A DNA stretch of 64,000 bases from assembly GCA_016714445.1 (NCBI GenBank), contig JADJNF010000007.1:62001-126000 (forward strand), in the 5' to 3' direction. The notes under the pieces were generated by a model. That model was given only the letters and a program-made list of their open reading frames with translations, had not been told where the DNA came from and ran no database searches. The position numbers and the translations under genes are program-made. Numbering within the stretch: the stretch's first letter is position 1; each line of letters opens with the position of its first letter. This document shows, in pieces, positions 1-9,485 of the stretch. Source of the DNA: Saprospiraceae bacterium (GTDB taxonomy: Bacteria > Bacteroidota > Bacteroidia > Chitinophagales > Saprospiraceae).

Positions 1-513
1 ATAAGTATCCGGATTATGGTCTTTTACGTCATACACCATGTAATCCTGAATGTTTTCGGAAGAATATGGGTCTATATAAGTTTCCCCGCTCAAAGACATT
101 ATTGAACCATGAAATCCATTGATCGATAATGCGAATCGCATGTTTTTACTTTTATCACTCAAGGAATAAGCCTTATATGATTTAATATCGGGATATCTGG
201 CAGAAATCTCACTTTCCATCACGGGAGACTCATATACTTTAAATAGCTCTGTTTTCCCATTCGGCATAGGTATTTCCAATAATAACGTCTCTGACTTTTT
301 TGCATCCGACATTTCCAAAGGCGCATTAGCCAGATATGTCTTCAATCCCTGAAAATCAAGTGTAAACGTTTGATACTTATCCGGAATGATGCTACGACTT
401 TCTGCTGATCTCAACTGAAATCCGGATTCATCACTTTTTTTCCAGAATGACTGTGCATTCACATGCAAAACAATGAATAAAAATAAGGTTAGGTTAAAAA
501 GATTCTTTATCAT
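1..513 (-). CDS. N-terminus of a secreted protein, reprolysin-like metallopeptidase propeptide type (partial)
   Basis: The gene reads leftward from an ATG at 513 and runs off the window edge in an open frame, so about 171 residues are visible. The first 20 residues form a signal peptide (MIKNLFNLTLFLFIVLHVNA, cut near AQS). The rest resembles the propeptide found before the catalytic domain in Bacteroidetes secreted reprolysin-like proteases: a stretch on target length (RYPDIKSYKAYS) followed by a turn ending in TYIDPYS. The catalytic HExxH is not in the window. That assignment is by pattern memory of the family, so function is tentative. The gene faces away from a 127-base gap shared with the next leftward gene. 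Confidence 0.65.
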   Translation of the reverse strand, partial: MIKNLFNLTLFLFIVLHVNAQSFWKKSDESGFQLRSAESRSIIPDKYQTFTLDFQGLKTYLANAPLEMSDAKKSETLLLEIPMPNGKTELFKVYESPVMESEISARYPDIKSYKAYSLSDKSKNMRFALSINGFHGSIMSLSGETYIDPYSSENIQDYMVYDVKDHNPDTY

Positions 514-640
514 TTTATTAAGGTAAATTTTAAAAGCCTAAAATTAAAAATAAATCTGTAATCTAATTGTATTTTATGTAGTTGTGTATCCTAAACGACC
601 ATGAAACTATTGATTTAACCCAATTATGTCAAAAAAAGTT

Positions 641-1093
641 TCAATACATTCCCATTTCTCTGTAATAAATTAAGTGCCATCCTGAGGACAGTTTACCAAA
701 TCTTCGCTCCATACTATATTTTCCTGATTGGTCAGATATACGTTCTATTACCAGACCATTGAGATCCAGCATTTCTCTGGAAAAAGTACCATCCATGTCA
801 TCGTATGGCTTGTGCAGTATCCAGCTTTCTTTTTGCCACCTGAATGTTGGATCAGGTACATCCAGACTATCTCTCTGCGCTTTCAGACCTTCCAAAGGAA
901 ATACCGTATGTTCGAGTTGAAAGATGCTGTCAGTACTAAATCTATCATAAAATGTTTTAAATTCCTCCATTTGGTATGCAGGCACATCTGATGTATCATG
1001 GATGCCGGATGGTTTGTTTTTGCAAGCAAAAAGCATCAATAAAATCATATTTATTGTGACAATATACCTTGTATAATTATTGTTCTGTAGCAT
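641..1093 (-). CDS. Small lipoprotein of unknown function
   Basis: The frame is open further upstream, but that part lies inside the phosphopantetheinyl transferase gene. The ATG at 1093 gives a clean lipoprotein signal: a polar start with Arg, a hydrophobic core and a lipobox LMLFAC, with Cys near residue 24. The mature part of about 125 residues is charged and ends in a beta-rich tail with aromatic residues (WHLIYYREMGMY). I do not recognise a family. It overlaps the end of the upstream gene by 17 bases, which suggests translational coupling. It is probably anchored in the outer or inner membrane on the periplasmic side. Confidence 0.6.
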   Translation of the reverse strand: MLQNNNYTRYIVTINMILLMLFACKNKPSGIHDTSDVPAYQMEEFKTFYDRFSTDSIFQLEHTVFPLEGLKAQRDSLDVPDPTFRWQKESWILHKPYDDMDGTFSREMLDLNGLVIERISDQSGKYSMERRFGKLSSGWHLIYYREMGMY

Positions 1094-1715
1094 AAACGAG
1101 AATGATATTTGCTGTGAGATTGCAAAATAAACGATATTTCCTGAAAAAGTTGTTCTTTTTAATTTCTCCTTCAAAATAAAAGCCATTGGCATCAAAAATG
1201 AAGGGACCGACGATCATATGATTTTTAAAATCAAGCTCTTTTTTACCGTAAGCTTTATACATAGCTTCCTTTGCACCCCAGATGGTGTGGAAATATAATA
1301 TTCTATCCGTTTCCGGTATGTATTGAAACTCGTCTTCCCGAACAAATTTTGCTGATATTCTTTGTATTTTTTCTACAATGTACTGAATATCTATGCCTAC
1401 CGGATTAAGGCTGGCAATCACTGCAGTGAAATCGAGTGTATGACTGATTGAAATAAAATGATCCGACCCTTCCAGATAAGGTTTCCCGTATTGATCTTTC
1501 AGACAGGCACCACGCAAGTTTCTTCCTGAAAGCTGATGTAGTAAGTGCCTGGATGAAAGCCATTCCGATTTTTTTTTACTTTTCAGGGTCTGAAATTCTT
1601 GTATTTCCTGCGTATACAAATCAAGTTTGGACAGGAAAAAATCATCTGTCTCCATGGTTTGCCAAATAGCATATTGACCCTGTGGTAAAATATTTGAATG
1701 AAAAATTAAAGGCAT
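1077..1715 (-). CDS. 4'-phosphopantetheinyl transferase superfamily protein
   Basis: The enzyme would move the phosphopantetheine arm of CoA onto a serine of a carrier protein, using Mg2+. The family signature is visible in a 212-residue Sfp/AcpT-sized protein: SISHT at about residues 88-92, the metal-binding GID at 107-109, and WGAKEA at 146-151 followed by KAYGKKEL. The N-terminal half is more variable, as usual in Sfp-type two-lobed enzymes. No acyl carrier or polyketide genes are nearby, so the target is unknown; it may be the general carrier-protein activator of this genome. The ATG at 1715 is the natural start. Confidence 0.88.
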   Translation of the reverse strand: MPLIFHSNILPQGQYAIWQTMETDDFFLSKLDLYTQEIQEFQTLKSKKKSEWLSSRHLLHQLSGRNLRGACLKDQYGKPYLEGSDHFISISHTLDFTAVIASLNPVGIDIQYIVEKIQRISAKFVREDEFQYIPETDRILYFHTIWGAKEAMYKAYGKKELDFKNHMIVGPFIFDANGFYFEGEIKKNNFFRKYRLFCNLTANIILVYATEQ

Positions 1716-1774
1716 AAGAATTTAAAACTTATGGGTTTGTATGCTGTTTTAAAAAGCATAAAATTAATACTACT

Positions 1775-2698
1775 TTGCCGGAAACCATATTAATAGATAA
1801 AATTTCTGATTATTCTGGACACAATGCTGCCATTTATGGTCTTTCACAAATAAGTGGAGATGATCACTTTTATTCAGTTGGCGGCGAAGGTTGGATTGTC
1901 AAATGGCCAAATACCGGTTCGGTAATGGATGGTGTGCTTGTAGGAGAAACGGGTGGTAAGTTATTTTCTATAGCTACAGTATGTGAAAATGATCTGCTGA
2001 TAGCCGGAGATATCCATGGTGATTTGTTTTGGATCGATACCAATAACAAAGAAATTTTGGGTAGGTCCGCATTTCACAAAGGTAGTGTATTTGATATTCT
2101 TGTGATAAATCCATCCCAGTTGGTTACGGTGAGCGGTGATGGGTATATTTGCCTTTGGGACATAGGACAAAGACTTCCTCTCCTTTCAAAAAGATTATCA
2201 AATCAAGGATTGAGATGTGTTGTACATGATCCTGAAACAGGAAACCTATTTGTCGGTGCAAGTGACAATAATATATATGTGCTCGATGGCTTAAGTTTTG
2301 AACAAAAATATATCATCCATCAAGCCCACCAAAACAGTATTTTTGCATTGAATCACATATCAAGTATTGGTCTTTTTTCAGGCGGAAGGGATGCTCACAT
2401 GAAGATTTGGGATTTGATTGACTTTACGGCCAAAACTGACGTTCCTGCACATTGGTATACCATAAATAAAATCCTGTATATCCCGGAACTCAAGTTAATC
2501 GTGACAGCATCCAGAGACAAAACGATCAGGCTATGGGACGCTGAAAACAATGATTTGATCCGCACATTAGATGTACAGAAAGGTGGCCACTTTAATTCTG
2601 TGAATACATTACTTTGGAATAGCGAACATCAAACATTACTTTCTGCAGGGGATGATAGAGTCATCAGAAAATGGAAAATTCTAAGAAATGACATTTAG
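1775..2698 (+). CDS. WD40 repeat protein
   Basis: The 307-residue protein is built of about seven WD40 blades, each with a GH near the front and a closing W-D or similar dipeptide: for example SGDGYICLWDI, GGRDAHMKIWDL and SRDKTIRLWDA. It should fold as one beta-propeller and act as a cytoplasmic protein-binding scaffold; there is no signal peptide. No ATG fits the frame. The first blade (SGHNAAIYGL) begins directly after a TTG at 1775, so I take TTG as start; a later ATG near 1927 would delete that blade. Its job cannot be deduced from the neighbours. Confidence 0.85.
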   Translation: MPETILIDKISDYSGHNAAIYGLSQISGDDHFYSVGGEGWIVKWPNTGSVMDGVLVGETGGKLFSIATVCENDLLIAGDIHGDLFWIDTNNKEILGRSAFHKGSVFDILVINPSQLVTVSGDGYICLWDIGQRLPLLSKRLSNQGLRCVVHDPETGNLFVGASDNNIYVLDGLSFEQKYIIHQAHQNSIFALNHISSIGLFSGGRDAHMKIWDLIDFTAKTDVPAHWYTINKILYIPELKLIVTASRDKTIRLWDAENNDLIRTLDVQKGGHFNSVNTLLWNSEHQTLLSAGDDRVIRKWKILRNDI

Positions 2699-2859
2699 AG
2701 TACTCTGTCAAGATAAAGAACTTAATGAAATGTTGCTCTTTATCCAAATCTCAGCGTTAAAAAGCCTCGCCGAACCACTTCGGGTTTGCCTGTTTTTTCT
2801 CCTTGATCCTGAAAATATTTTCTGCATTTTATACGTATATTTAGCTCATTTTTGAAGTA

Positions 2860-3369
2860 CTAGATATCAGACTGCAATCCTAAGCTTTCCAGATCTTCAA
2901 ATGTAGATTTTTCAGCTTCAAGTTTTTTCTTGTATACCACATAAGTATCAGAATACTGGTCATGCCAGCCACGAGCCCGATGCCCTAAAAAAGATAAATA
3001 TTCAAAAGGGATCAATCTAAGTAGACTTCGTTTTAAAATGGTAGAAGTTGGAGGTTTATTGCCACTGATATCAACCACTATTGAGCCAGTAAGCCATTTA
3101 CCAATCGTTCTTCCGGTTAACACTTCAAGTACAAAATAATATGAAATTGACAGTAGGCTAAAAATAATATATTCAGCCAGCGTATTGCCTTCAGGAATGA
3201 TTGATGAGTCTACGACCTCACTATCTATATCCAAAAAGAAAACCATATTCAAGATCGATATTAAAACCAATATCAAAAAAATGCTGATATAGTCTACAAC
3301 AAAATTAAAAAACCTGGCTTCTTTGCGTGCAACAACATTTGATGAAACAAAGTATGATCTTTCAACCAT
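2860..3369 (-). CDS. RDD family membrane protein
   Basis: The 169-residue protein has the RDD family layout: an early ARFFNFVVDY motif holding the Arg and Asp of the RDD signature, a first membrane segment (ISIFLILVLISILNMVFF), a second (YIIFSLLSISYYFVLEVL) followed directly by GRTIGKWLTG, and a charged cytoplasmic C-terminus. The family is widespread and of poorly defined function, with transport or membrane stress roles proposed. It starts three bases after the stop of the upstream leftward gene for a peptidoglycan-binding protein, so the two form an operon. Confidence 0.85.
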   Translation of the reverse strand: MVERSYFVSSNVVARKEARFFNFVVDYISIFLILVLISILNMVFFLDIDSEVVDSSIIPEGNTLAEYIIFSLLSISYYFVLEVLTGRTIGKWLTGSIVVDISGNKPPTSTILKRSLLRLIPFEYLSFLGHRARGWHDQYSDTYVVYKKKLEAEKSTFEDLESLGLQSDI

Positions 3370-3372
3370 TGT

Positions 3373-3972
3373 TTACTTTATACCCAAAGCTGCCAACGTG
3401 GACAAGGACAAATCTCCGTAGGCAAGTCCTTTTGATTTTTGAAAATCAGTGACAGAAAGATTGGTTGCCTGATCTAGAATTCCGTTTTCTGTCAATGGAT
3501 ATCCTAATGATATCAAAGCAGCCTGAATTCTCTTAATCAGTTTGGATGATCTGTTTTTAGCACAAACCACATTTTCTTTTACAGTGCCGCCTTCTTTTTT
3601 TACAACTTTGACCTTTTCTTTGCGGGTCTCATATTCTTTGGTTACATCAGGTCCTGCCAATGCAAATAAATTCATAGTAATCGGTGGGAAATCTTCCAGT
3701 GTTTCTTCTATACAATCTTCCGGCTTTGGAGAATCACAGTCTTTCTTTTTTTTCTTCACCAGTGCTTTTTGACCTTCCAACACAGTGATTGTCGTCAGCT
3801 TTACATTTAATCCGGTAGTATCGGACCCTGTAAAAATGTAGTGTGTTTTTTCAACAGTCTCCATGATTGGATCCTGTGTAAGTGTAGCTGTACAAGTATT
3901 ACTTTTAGCTTTTTGCGATATACAAATGCCTGAAACGCTAAAGGTTAGTAGAAAAATAATAAAACTTCTCAT
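3373..3972 (-). CDS. Secreted protein with C-terminal peptidoglycan-binding-like domain
   Basis: The start at 3972 gives a signal peptide (MRSFIIFLLTFSVSGICISQ); earlier in-frame codons lie across the promoter and are rejected. The middle is Lys/Glu-rich with several cysteines. The last 55 residues have the helical repeat of the PG_binding_1 fold: RIQAALISLGYPL, then NGILDQAT, then VTDFQKSKGL and LSTLAALGIK, as in hydrolases that hold murein. No hydrolase domain is present, so it is probably a periplasmic murein-associated protein. A Bacteroidetes-type promoter lies directly upstream, and the RDD gene follows after 3 bases. Confidence 0.72.
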   Translation of the reverse strand: MRSFIIFLLTFSVSGICISQKAKSNTCTATLTQDPIMETVEKTHYIFTGSDTTGLNVKLTTITVLEGQKALVKKKKKDCDSPKPEDCIEETLEDFPPITMNLFALAGPDVTKEYETRKEKVKVVKKEGGTVKENVVCAKNRSSKLIKRIQAALISLGYPLTENGILDQATNLSVTDFQKSKGLAYGDLSLSTLAALGIK

Positions 3973-4007
3973 TCTGTGTTGGTTTTGGTTCAATCCTAAT
4001 AAAGCAA

Positions 4008-4037
4008 CAAAGATACAGCGAATCGCTACACCTGCAA
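4008..4037 (-). promoter_or_regulatory. Bacteroidetes-type promoter for the 3972 gene
   Basis: On the minus strand TTGC (4034-4037) is followed by a spacer and then TATCTTTG (4008-4015). This matches the primary sigma consensus of Bacteroidetes, TTG-N19-TAnnTTTG, with the expected spacing. The start codon is 36 bases downstream of the -7 box. Confidence 0.7.
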
Positions 4038-4133
4038 CTTTTTTTACCCTTATTTTTAAACCAACGCTTAGACAAATTACAAAAGAAATAGATTTATCGC
4101 ACTCCATCTTTCCACTATTTGTCCCACACAGAC

Positions 4134-4141
4134 TATCTTTG
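4134..4141 (+). promoter_or_regulatory. -7 box TATCTTTG for the DUF4403 gene
   Basis: The octamer fits TAnnTTTG exactly and sits 16 bases before the chosen ATG at 4158. No clear TTG is visible at the usual -33 distance, so only the -7 half is supported. It faces away from the promoter at 4008-4037, making a divergent pair. Confidence 0.5.
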
Positions 4142-4157
4142 CCCCAAAATACATATA

Positions 4158-5543
4158 ATGAATTTTTTACAATCCTGCAAGTGGTATTTCATTCTGTTCA
4201 CATGGCTTATTTTTTCTGCTTGTGGTTCAAAAAAAGAAATTGTTTATGTACCGGTGAAAGTGCCGGACGTTACTAAAAATTTTTATACGGATTTGGTAAT
4301 AAACTACAAACTGGACAAAACAGGTATCAAAGACACTTTTAATAATGCTATAACTGATGCTTTCAAATCCAATTTTGATATACCGGATTACGACATCAAA
4401 ATGACACTAAGCAAACCTAAAGATGCGGCTGTGGAGATTGAGGGTAAAAGTATCCTTGTCGTAGTACCGGTGACGGTAAATGTAGAAAAGAAAACTTTTT
4501 TAACTGACCTCAAAGCAAAAGGTACCCTTGAGATGAGTTTTATTACAGATATGGACATAGATAGCATGTGGAATATGAAAACAAAAACCAATCTGACCTT
4601 CCACAGATGGATAGAAAAACCCAAATTATCTGTTGCCGGACTCAATCTACCTATAGAAATGATCTCAGATGCTGTCATCAAAAAAAGTAAACAACTGATC
4701 GAACAAAGTATAGATGATTCCGTAAAAGAAAGTTTTACATTGAAGCAAAAAATGAAGGAAACCATGACCATGTTTGATCAGCCCATGCAGATGGACCCGA
4801 CTGTCAATGCCTGGATAAATATAAAACCTGAAAAAATCCTGCTTAATAAAGTATCCAACAGCAAATTTACATCTACAGGAAAGATTGCCATTCACGGCTT
4901 ATCCACTTTCAGTACTTACAAACCGGCATCAAATAATATAAGTACCAATCTGCCTAGAGTTAGCTGGAGTGAAGCCATTCCGGATAGTTCGGTTTTCAGG
5001 CTGATTGCTGACATAAAAATGATCGATATCAACCCCATCATCAAATCAAATCTGGATGGCAAAACATTTAATGCAGGCGACAAATCAATCACATTATCAA
5101 ACATTGTTACCAATTGTGACTATGAATTTCTGAGAGTGGTGACAGATATTGCCGGATCAGCCAATGGCACACTGATCATCAAAGGAAAACCAAAGTATGA
5201 TGCAGTAAACAATGGGTTTTATATGGACAACATAGACATTCAGTTCAAAACCAAAAATGTAATCCATAAAGCAGCAGCATGGATCGCTGAAGGAAAGATA
5301 AGAAACGAACTGGAAAGCAAAATGAAATTCAATATTAATGAAACCATAGCTGAAGTACAAAAAAATGTGGATGACCAGTTGAAGGAGTTTAACAAAAAGT
5401 ACGATCTGGAAATGAAGCTGGGTATAGGGAGTGCTGATGTCGAAAGTTTTGAGCTGAAACCCGGTCAGATAGAAGCCTTGATGAAAACCAAATTTTATCT
5501 TGAAGTAAATATCAAAAATTTCAGATCATTTAATAAGTTCTGA
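4158..5543 (+). CDS. DUF4403 family lipoprotein
   Basis: The ATG at 4158 is preferred over the upstream frame opening because it gives a lipoprotein signal with lipobox FSAC (Cys about residue 22). The 461-residue protein matches the DUF4403 layout: paired alpha/beta halves with a central stretch of the type WNMKTKTNLTFHRWIEKPKL and a long repeated beta pattern resembling lipid-binding BPI/SMP folds. Family members are cell-envelope lipoproteins of unknown function. It ends five bases before the glycerate-kinase-type gene, which suggests co-transcription, although no functional link is obvious. Confidence 0.8.
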   Translation: MNFLQSCKWYFILFTWLIFSACGSKKEIVYVPVKVPDVTKNFYTDLVINYKLDKTGIKDTFNNAITDAFKSNFDIPDYDIKMTLSKPKDAAVEIEGKSILVVVPVTVNVEKKTFLTDLKAKGTLEMSFITDMDIDSMWNMKTKTNLTFHRWIEKPKLSVAGLNLPIEMISDAVIKKSKQLIEQSIDDSVKESFTLKQKMKETMTMFDQPMQMDPTVNAWINIKPEKILLNKVSNSKFTSTGKIAIHGLSTFSTYKPASNNISTNLPRVSWSEAIPDSSVFRLIADIKMIDINPIIKSNLDGKTFNAGDKSITLSNIVTNCDYEFLRVVTDIAGSANGTLIIKGKPKYDAVNNGFYMDNIDIQFKTKNVIHKAAAWIAEGKIRNELESKMKFNINETIAEVQKNVDDQLKEFNKKYDLEMKLGIGSADVESFELKPGQIEALMKTKFYLEVNIKNFRSFNKF

Positions 5544-5547
5544 ACCC

Positions 5548-6847
5548 GTGGATACAAAATCAGTTGCATTGGATATTTTTCTGGAAGCAATAAAATCCGT
5601 TCAACCTGAAGTAGTGTTCAATTCATTGGTAACATGGGAAAATGAACATTTGATGGTAGAAAATAATACATACCATTTGCCTCCTGAATCAAACTTATTT
5701 GTATTTGCTGTGGGAAAAGCATCCTGTGCCATGTCTCACTCCATTGAAAAAATAATGGGACATAGAATTCACAAAGGACTATGTATTACCAAAAAAGGGC
5801 ACAACTTACCTCTGCAATATTTTAAAACCATAGAATCAGGACACCCGGTTCCCGATGACCAGAGTTTTGAAGCTGGAATAGAAGTTGAACATTTGCTTAA
5901 AGAAGTCAAAAAAAATGATTTTGTTCTCGTTTTGATTAGTGGAGGTGCGTCATCTCTAATGATGGACTGTCCTGCCGGTTTAAGCAAAAATGACATACAA
6001 AGGGTTTATGATGTCCTCTTAAAATCAGGTGCCGACATTGCTGAAATGAACCTGATCAGAACGGCACTTAGCAACCTAAAAGGCGGAGGAATGTCAAAAT
6101 TGGTTTATCCTGCAGCAGTAGTGACGCTAGCTATTAGTGATGTATGCGGGGATCATCCGGAAGTCATCGGGTCAGGACCGACCGTTATTTATAATACAGA
6201 TTATATAGCCATTCAAAAAGTAATACACACATACGAACTAAATAAATTTTTACCTGCTGTTGTATTAAAATATTTGAAAGAAAAGGCCAAAAAGGCACCG
6301 GAAAATCAAACTTTCGCAGATCAAATCAGAGAATATTATATCCTGGCAAATAACGAAACAGCACTTTCCGGGGTAAAAGCGAGTGCAGTAAAACGTGGCA
6401 TTTCCCCCTATCCGGCAGGAAAGAATCTGTCTGTTACTACAGAAAAATTTGCTGCTTTGATCTTCAATGAAATCAAACAGTATTCAGGATCCCTACCTGT
6501 CTGTCTGTATTGGGGAGGCGAGTCAGTGATACACGTAACAGGCAATGGCAAAGGTGGTCGCAATCAGCATGTCCTGCTTTCGCTGATGATCATGCTCAAA
6601 CAAACAGAAATAAAGAAGAAATTTACCATCATATGTGCGGGCACGGATGGAAGTGATGGCCCTACAGATGCTTCAGGTGCGATGATATCTCATGCTGAAC
6701 TTTCCCAAATAACTCTAGCAGAAATGGTCAGTTCTCAAAAAAAATTTGATAGTTATACTTTTTTTTGAGAAATACCATGGTCTCATCAAGACAGGTCCCA
6801 CACAAACCAACGTTATGGATCTTGTGGTGGTAGTTCTTGACGAATGA
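5548..6847 (+). CDS. Glycerate 2-kinase (DUF4147/MOFRL family), frameshifted near its C-terminus
   Basis: The product belongs to the glycerate 2-kinase/hydroxypyruvate reductase-like family: an N-terminal DUF4147 domain (about residues 8-235, with VLISGGASSLM) and a C-terminal MOFRL domain (about 310 onward, with GGESVIHVTGNGKGGRNQ and CAGTDGSDGPTDASGA). It would phosphorylate D-glycerate with ATP. The frame stops at 6768 inside a run of eight T. Dropping one T restores the conserved ending, including EKYHGLIKTGPTQTNVMDL, to a stop at 6845-6847. The likely explanation is a one-base error in a seven-T run. GTG at 5548 is used as start, five bases after DUF4403. Confidence 0.85.
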
Positions 6848-6901
6848 ATTCAAAATTTCAAAACTTTATGGCATGTTAAATAATACCAAAGCCAATAAAA
6901 T

Positions 6902-8695
6902 ATGACACTGATTCAACTCTACAAAAAAACGAGCTCTTTTGTAAGACCCTACCGTCAGTTGGTTATATTTACCTTGCTGCTTACTGTGGTGGGATCATTT
7001 ATGGCGCAAGTCAATGCCCATATCCTTAGGTATACTGTAGATGAGATAAACCATCTGATGGTGGCACATAAATCAATGAAGGATGGATTTTCACTTTTGA
7101 TATTCATCAGCACAATACTACTTTCGAAAGAAATCATTTATGCCATCATTCAATTTGGACAAAAATTTTATGGTGAAAAACTCAGGATTCTGATTTCCAG
7201 GGATTTTTCGCAATCGATAGTGGACAAAATACTTACCTACAGAATGGCCTTTTACACATCCCCTGAAAATGAAAGTGGCAAACTTCAGACCAGGATTGAT
7301 ATGGGAATTTCGAGTCTGACCAGACTAGTCCAAAACTTTTTTATAGACATACTACCTCTATTTGCCAATGCTATTGTAGCTCTGTTTTTTATGTTTACAG
7401 CCAATGTATATGTAGGTTTAGTCAGCTTATGTATAGTTCCTTTATACTTTTACATCGGTCAATTGCAGGCAACAAAACTGAGTGGTTTTCGCAGAAAAAT
7501 GCGTTCATACAGGGAAACAAAAAATAATGGCATTATTGGTTTGATTGAATCCATCACGGTCATCAAGTCATTTGTCAGAGAATCTCTGGAAGCAGAAAAA
7601 CATCAGTCTATTCAATATGAAATGACTGAAAATCAAATGGCTACACGCAAAATAAGTTTTATTTTCGATAGTGTGAAGGGATTTTTAGAACAAATCGGGG
7701 TAGTTATCATCATTATCCTTACTTCATATTTTGTATTAAACGGCAGTATGAGCATCGGTGCTATCATGTTTCATATCCTGCTTTTCAACAATGTCTCTGC
7801 ACCTATCCGCCAGTTGCATCGTATCTACGACGAGGTCAATGATGCACTTATTTACTCTGAAGGTTTTTTTGACATCCTGGATGCCAATGAAGAAACAGAA
7901 TCTACCGGTACTTACATTCCTGATAAAATCCATGGCTACCTGGAAATAAAAAACGTGGATTTTCAATACCCCAACGGGACAGAAGCACTACACGACGTCT
8001 CTTTGATCATACCTCCTAATAAAATCACAGCTTTGGTGGGTCTGAGTGGAGCAGGCAAAAGCACTCTGATCAATCTTTTGGACAAATTCTATCAACCTAC
8101 TTCCGGAAGCATAACTTTGGATGGAATAGATCTGCAGGAATATCATACTACCATGCTTCGAAAAAACATAGGACTGGTCCTGCAGAAAAATCATATTTTT
8201 AAAGGCACCATTACTGAAAATATAAAATATGGAAATCCTGATGCTACCATGGAAGAAGTCATGGATGCAGCCAAAAAAGCATATATTCACGATCAGATTG
8301 TAGCATTACCAAATGGATACACATCACAAGCGAATTTGCTTTCTGGAGGTCAGCAGCAAAGGATAGCTATTGCAAGGTTGTTTCTGAAAGATCCGGCTAT
8401 CATCTTTCTGGATGAGCCTACTGCCAGTCTGGATGCCATCGCTACAGAACAAATCAAGCTTAGCCTCGATGCTATCAAAAAAGACAGAACAGTCATCATC
8501 ATTTCCCACAGCATTTCACAAATTATTGATGCTGAAAATATCATCGTGCTGGACAAAGGACGAGTGGTAGAGCAAGGGCAACATGAAGTCCTTTATGACA
8601 ATAAAAGTACTTACTTCGAAATTTTTAATGCTATGGCAAATAGTCTGAATATAGACAAAATCGCCAAAACTATGTCGGAGAATGATGAAGTATAA
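6902..8695 (+). CDS. ABC exporter, fused permease and ATPase (MsbA-like)
   Basis: This 597-residue half-transporter has an N-terminal six-helix membrane domain (about residues 15-320) and a C-terminal nucleotide-binding domain. Visible ATPase motifs are Walker A GLSGAGKST (about 379), the signature LLSGGQQQR (about 480), Walker B IIFLDEPTASLD and the switch His in IIISHS. It should act as a homodimer exporting a lipid, drug or peptide from the inner membrane. The substrate is unknown; MsbA/multidrug half-transporters have this size and order. The C-terminus carries a short charged tail. It follows the kinase gene by 54 bases. Confidence 0.93.
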   Translation: MTLIQLYKKTSSFVRPYRQLVIFTLLLTVVGSFMAQVNAHILRYTVDEINHLMVAHKSMKDGFSLLIFISTILLSKEIIYAIIQFGQKFYGEKLRILISRDFSQSIVDKILTYRMAFYTSPENESGKLQTRIDMGISSLTRLVQNFFIDILPLFANAIVALFFMFTANVYVGLVSLCIVPLYFYIGQLQATKLSGFRRKMRSYRETKNNGIIGLIESITVIKSFVRESLEAEKHQSIQYEMTENQMATRKISFIFDSVKGFLEQIGVVIIIILTSYFVLNGSMSIGAIMFHILLFNNVSAPIRQLHRIYDEVNDALIYSEGFFDILDANEETESTGTYIPDKIHGYLEIKNVDFQYPNGTEALHDVSLIIPPNKITALVGLSGAGKSTLINLLDKFYQPTSGSITLDGIDLQEYHTTMLRKNIGLVLQKNHIFKGTITENIKYGNPDATMEEVMDAAKKAYIHDQIVALPNGYTSQANLLSGGQQQRIAIARLFLKDPAIIFLDEPTASLDAIATEQIKLSLDAIKKDRTVIIISHSISQIIDAENIIVLDKGRVVEQGQHEVLYDNKSTYFEIFNAMANSLNIDKIAKTMSENDEV

Positions 8696-8755
8696 AGTGA
8701 TGTGGGTTTGTAAAAGTGCTTTTTTTAGTTTTTTAAAATCAAAAGGGTAAATATA

Positions 8756-9379
8756 TTAACCCTGTACATACACCAGATATTTTTCTTCAAAATAAAACTC
8801 ATTGAAATATTGGGGAATGTGAACCATCTCTTTATATTCAAATTTTGGAATCAGTTTGATTTCTTCCCTCATATCGCCTTTGAGTGCAATAAGACCGTTG
8901 GGATACATATTTGTTTGTTGTTTTGCCAATACCTTCCTGCTCCATGGTAAAAGAATATCGATTTTTGCCACTGCTCTGGTAACCACAAAATCAAATTTAT
9001 CTTTTAGTTCTTCCACCCGCGCATTTTTAGTCTGAACATTGGTAAGTCCCAAAGCTTCTGCAACAGCATCTACCACTGTGATTTTCTTTTTGATGCTATC
9101 TACCAGCGTAAAATGACATTCCGGAAAGATAATGGCCAAAGGAATACCAGGAAAACCACCGCCCGTACCCAAATCAATAATTTTTGTACACGGTTTAAAC
9201 TGAATAAATCTTGCAATGGCCAGCGAATGAAGTACATGATGTAGATATAAGTTGTCAATATCTTTGCGTGAGATAACATTGATCTTTTCATTCCAGTCGC
9301 GATAAAGGCCTTCAAGTGCAGCAAACTGCCCTATTTGATGTTCGTTCAGGTCAGGAAAATATTTGCGTATGAGTTCCAA
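8756..9379 (-). CDS. rsmG: 16S rRNA (guanine-N7)-methyltransferase RsmG
   Basis: RsmG methylates G527 of 16S rRNA using S-adenosylmethionine. The 207-residue length is standard. Diagnostic motifs are WNEKINVISRKD near residue 30, HSLAIA, and the SAM-binding loop DLGTGGGFPGIPLA at about 70-83, then TRAVAKI and a late FYFEEKYLVYVQG ending. No ATG fits; an in-frame TAA lies a few codons upstream, so TTG at 9379 is the only good start. A TACCTTTG box lies 26 bases upstream on the same strand. Confidence 0.95.
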   Translation of the reverse strand: MELIRKYFPDLNEHQIGQFAALEGLYRDWNEKINVISRKDIDNLYLHHVLHSLAIARFIQFKPCTKIIDLGTGGGFPGIPLAIIFPECHFTLVDSIKKKITVVDAVAEALGLTNVQTKNARVEELKDKFDFVVTRAVAKIDILLPWSRKVLAKQQTNMYPNGLIALKGDMREEIKLIPKFEYKEMVHIPQYFNEFYFEEKYLVYVQG

Positions 9380-9404
9380 TATGAAGAATGTTTAAAATGA
9401 ATCT

Positions 9405-9412
9405 CAAAGGTA
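9405..9412 (-). promoter_or_regulatory. -7 box TACCTTTG upstream of rsmG
   Basis: On the minus strand the octamer TACCTTTG matches TAnnTTTG and lies 26 bases before the TTG start of rsmG. No convincing TTG was found at the -33 position. Confidence 0.5.
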
Positions 9413-9473
9413 TAAAAAAAGGGCTAAAGACATATTTAATAGCACGGTTTCTTCATTTTTCAAAATGACAAAG

Positions 9474-9481
9474 TATCTTTG
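9474..9481 (+). promoter_or_regulatory. -7 box TATCTTTG directly before the DUF4105 start
   Basis: TATCTTTG matches the Bacteroidetes -7 consensus exactly and ends four bases before the ATG at 9486. If it is used, transcription would begin at or next to the start codon, giving a leaderless or near-leaderless mRNA. It also argues against the upstream in-frame ATG at 9465, which would lie before the promoter box. Confidence 0.45.
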
Positions 9482-9485
9482 GACC

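Noticed and set aside
2760..2820. Possible terminator after the WD40 gene (CCGAA/TTCGG)
   Set aside because: The stem is short and imperfect, and the T run is not directly adjacent.
3863..4276. 137-codon frame across the divergent promoter region
   Set aside because: It is antisense to the peptidoglycan-binding gene and covers both promoter boxes and the true DUF4403 start.
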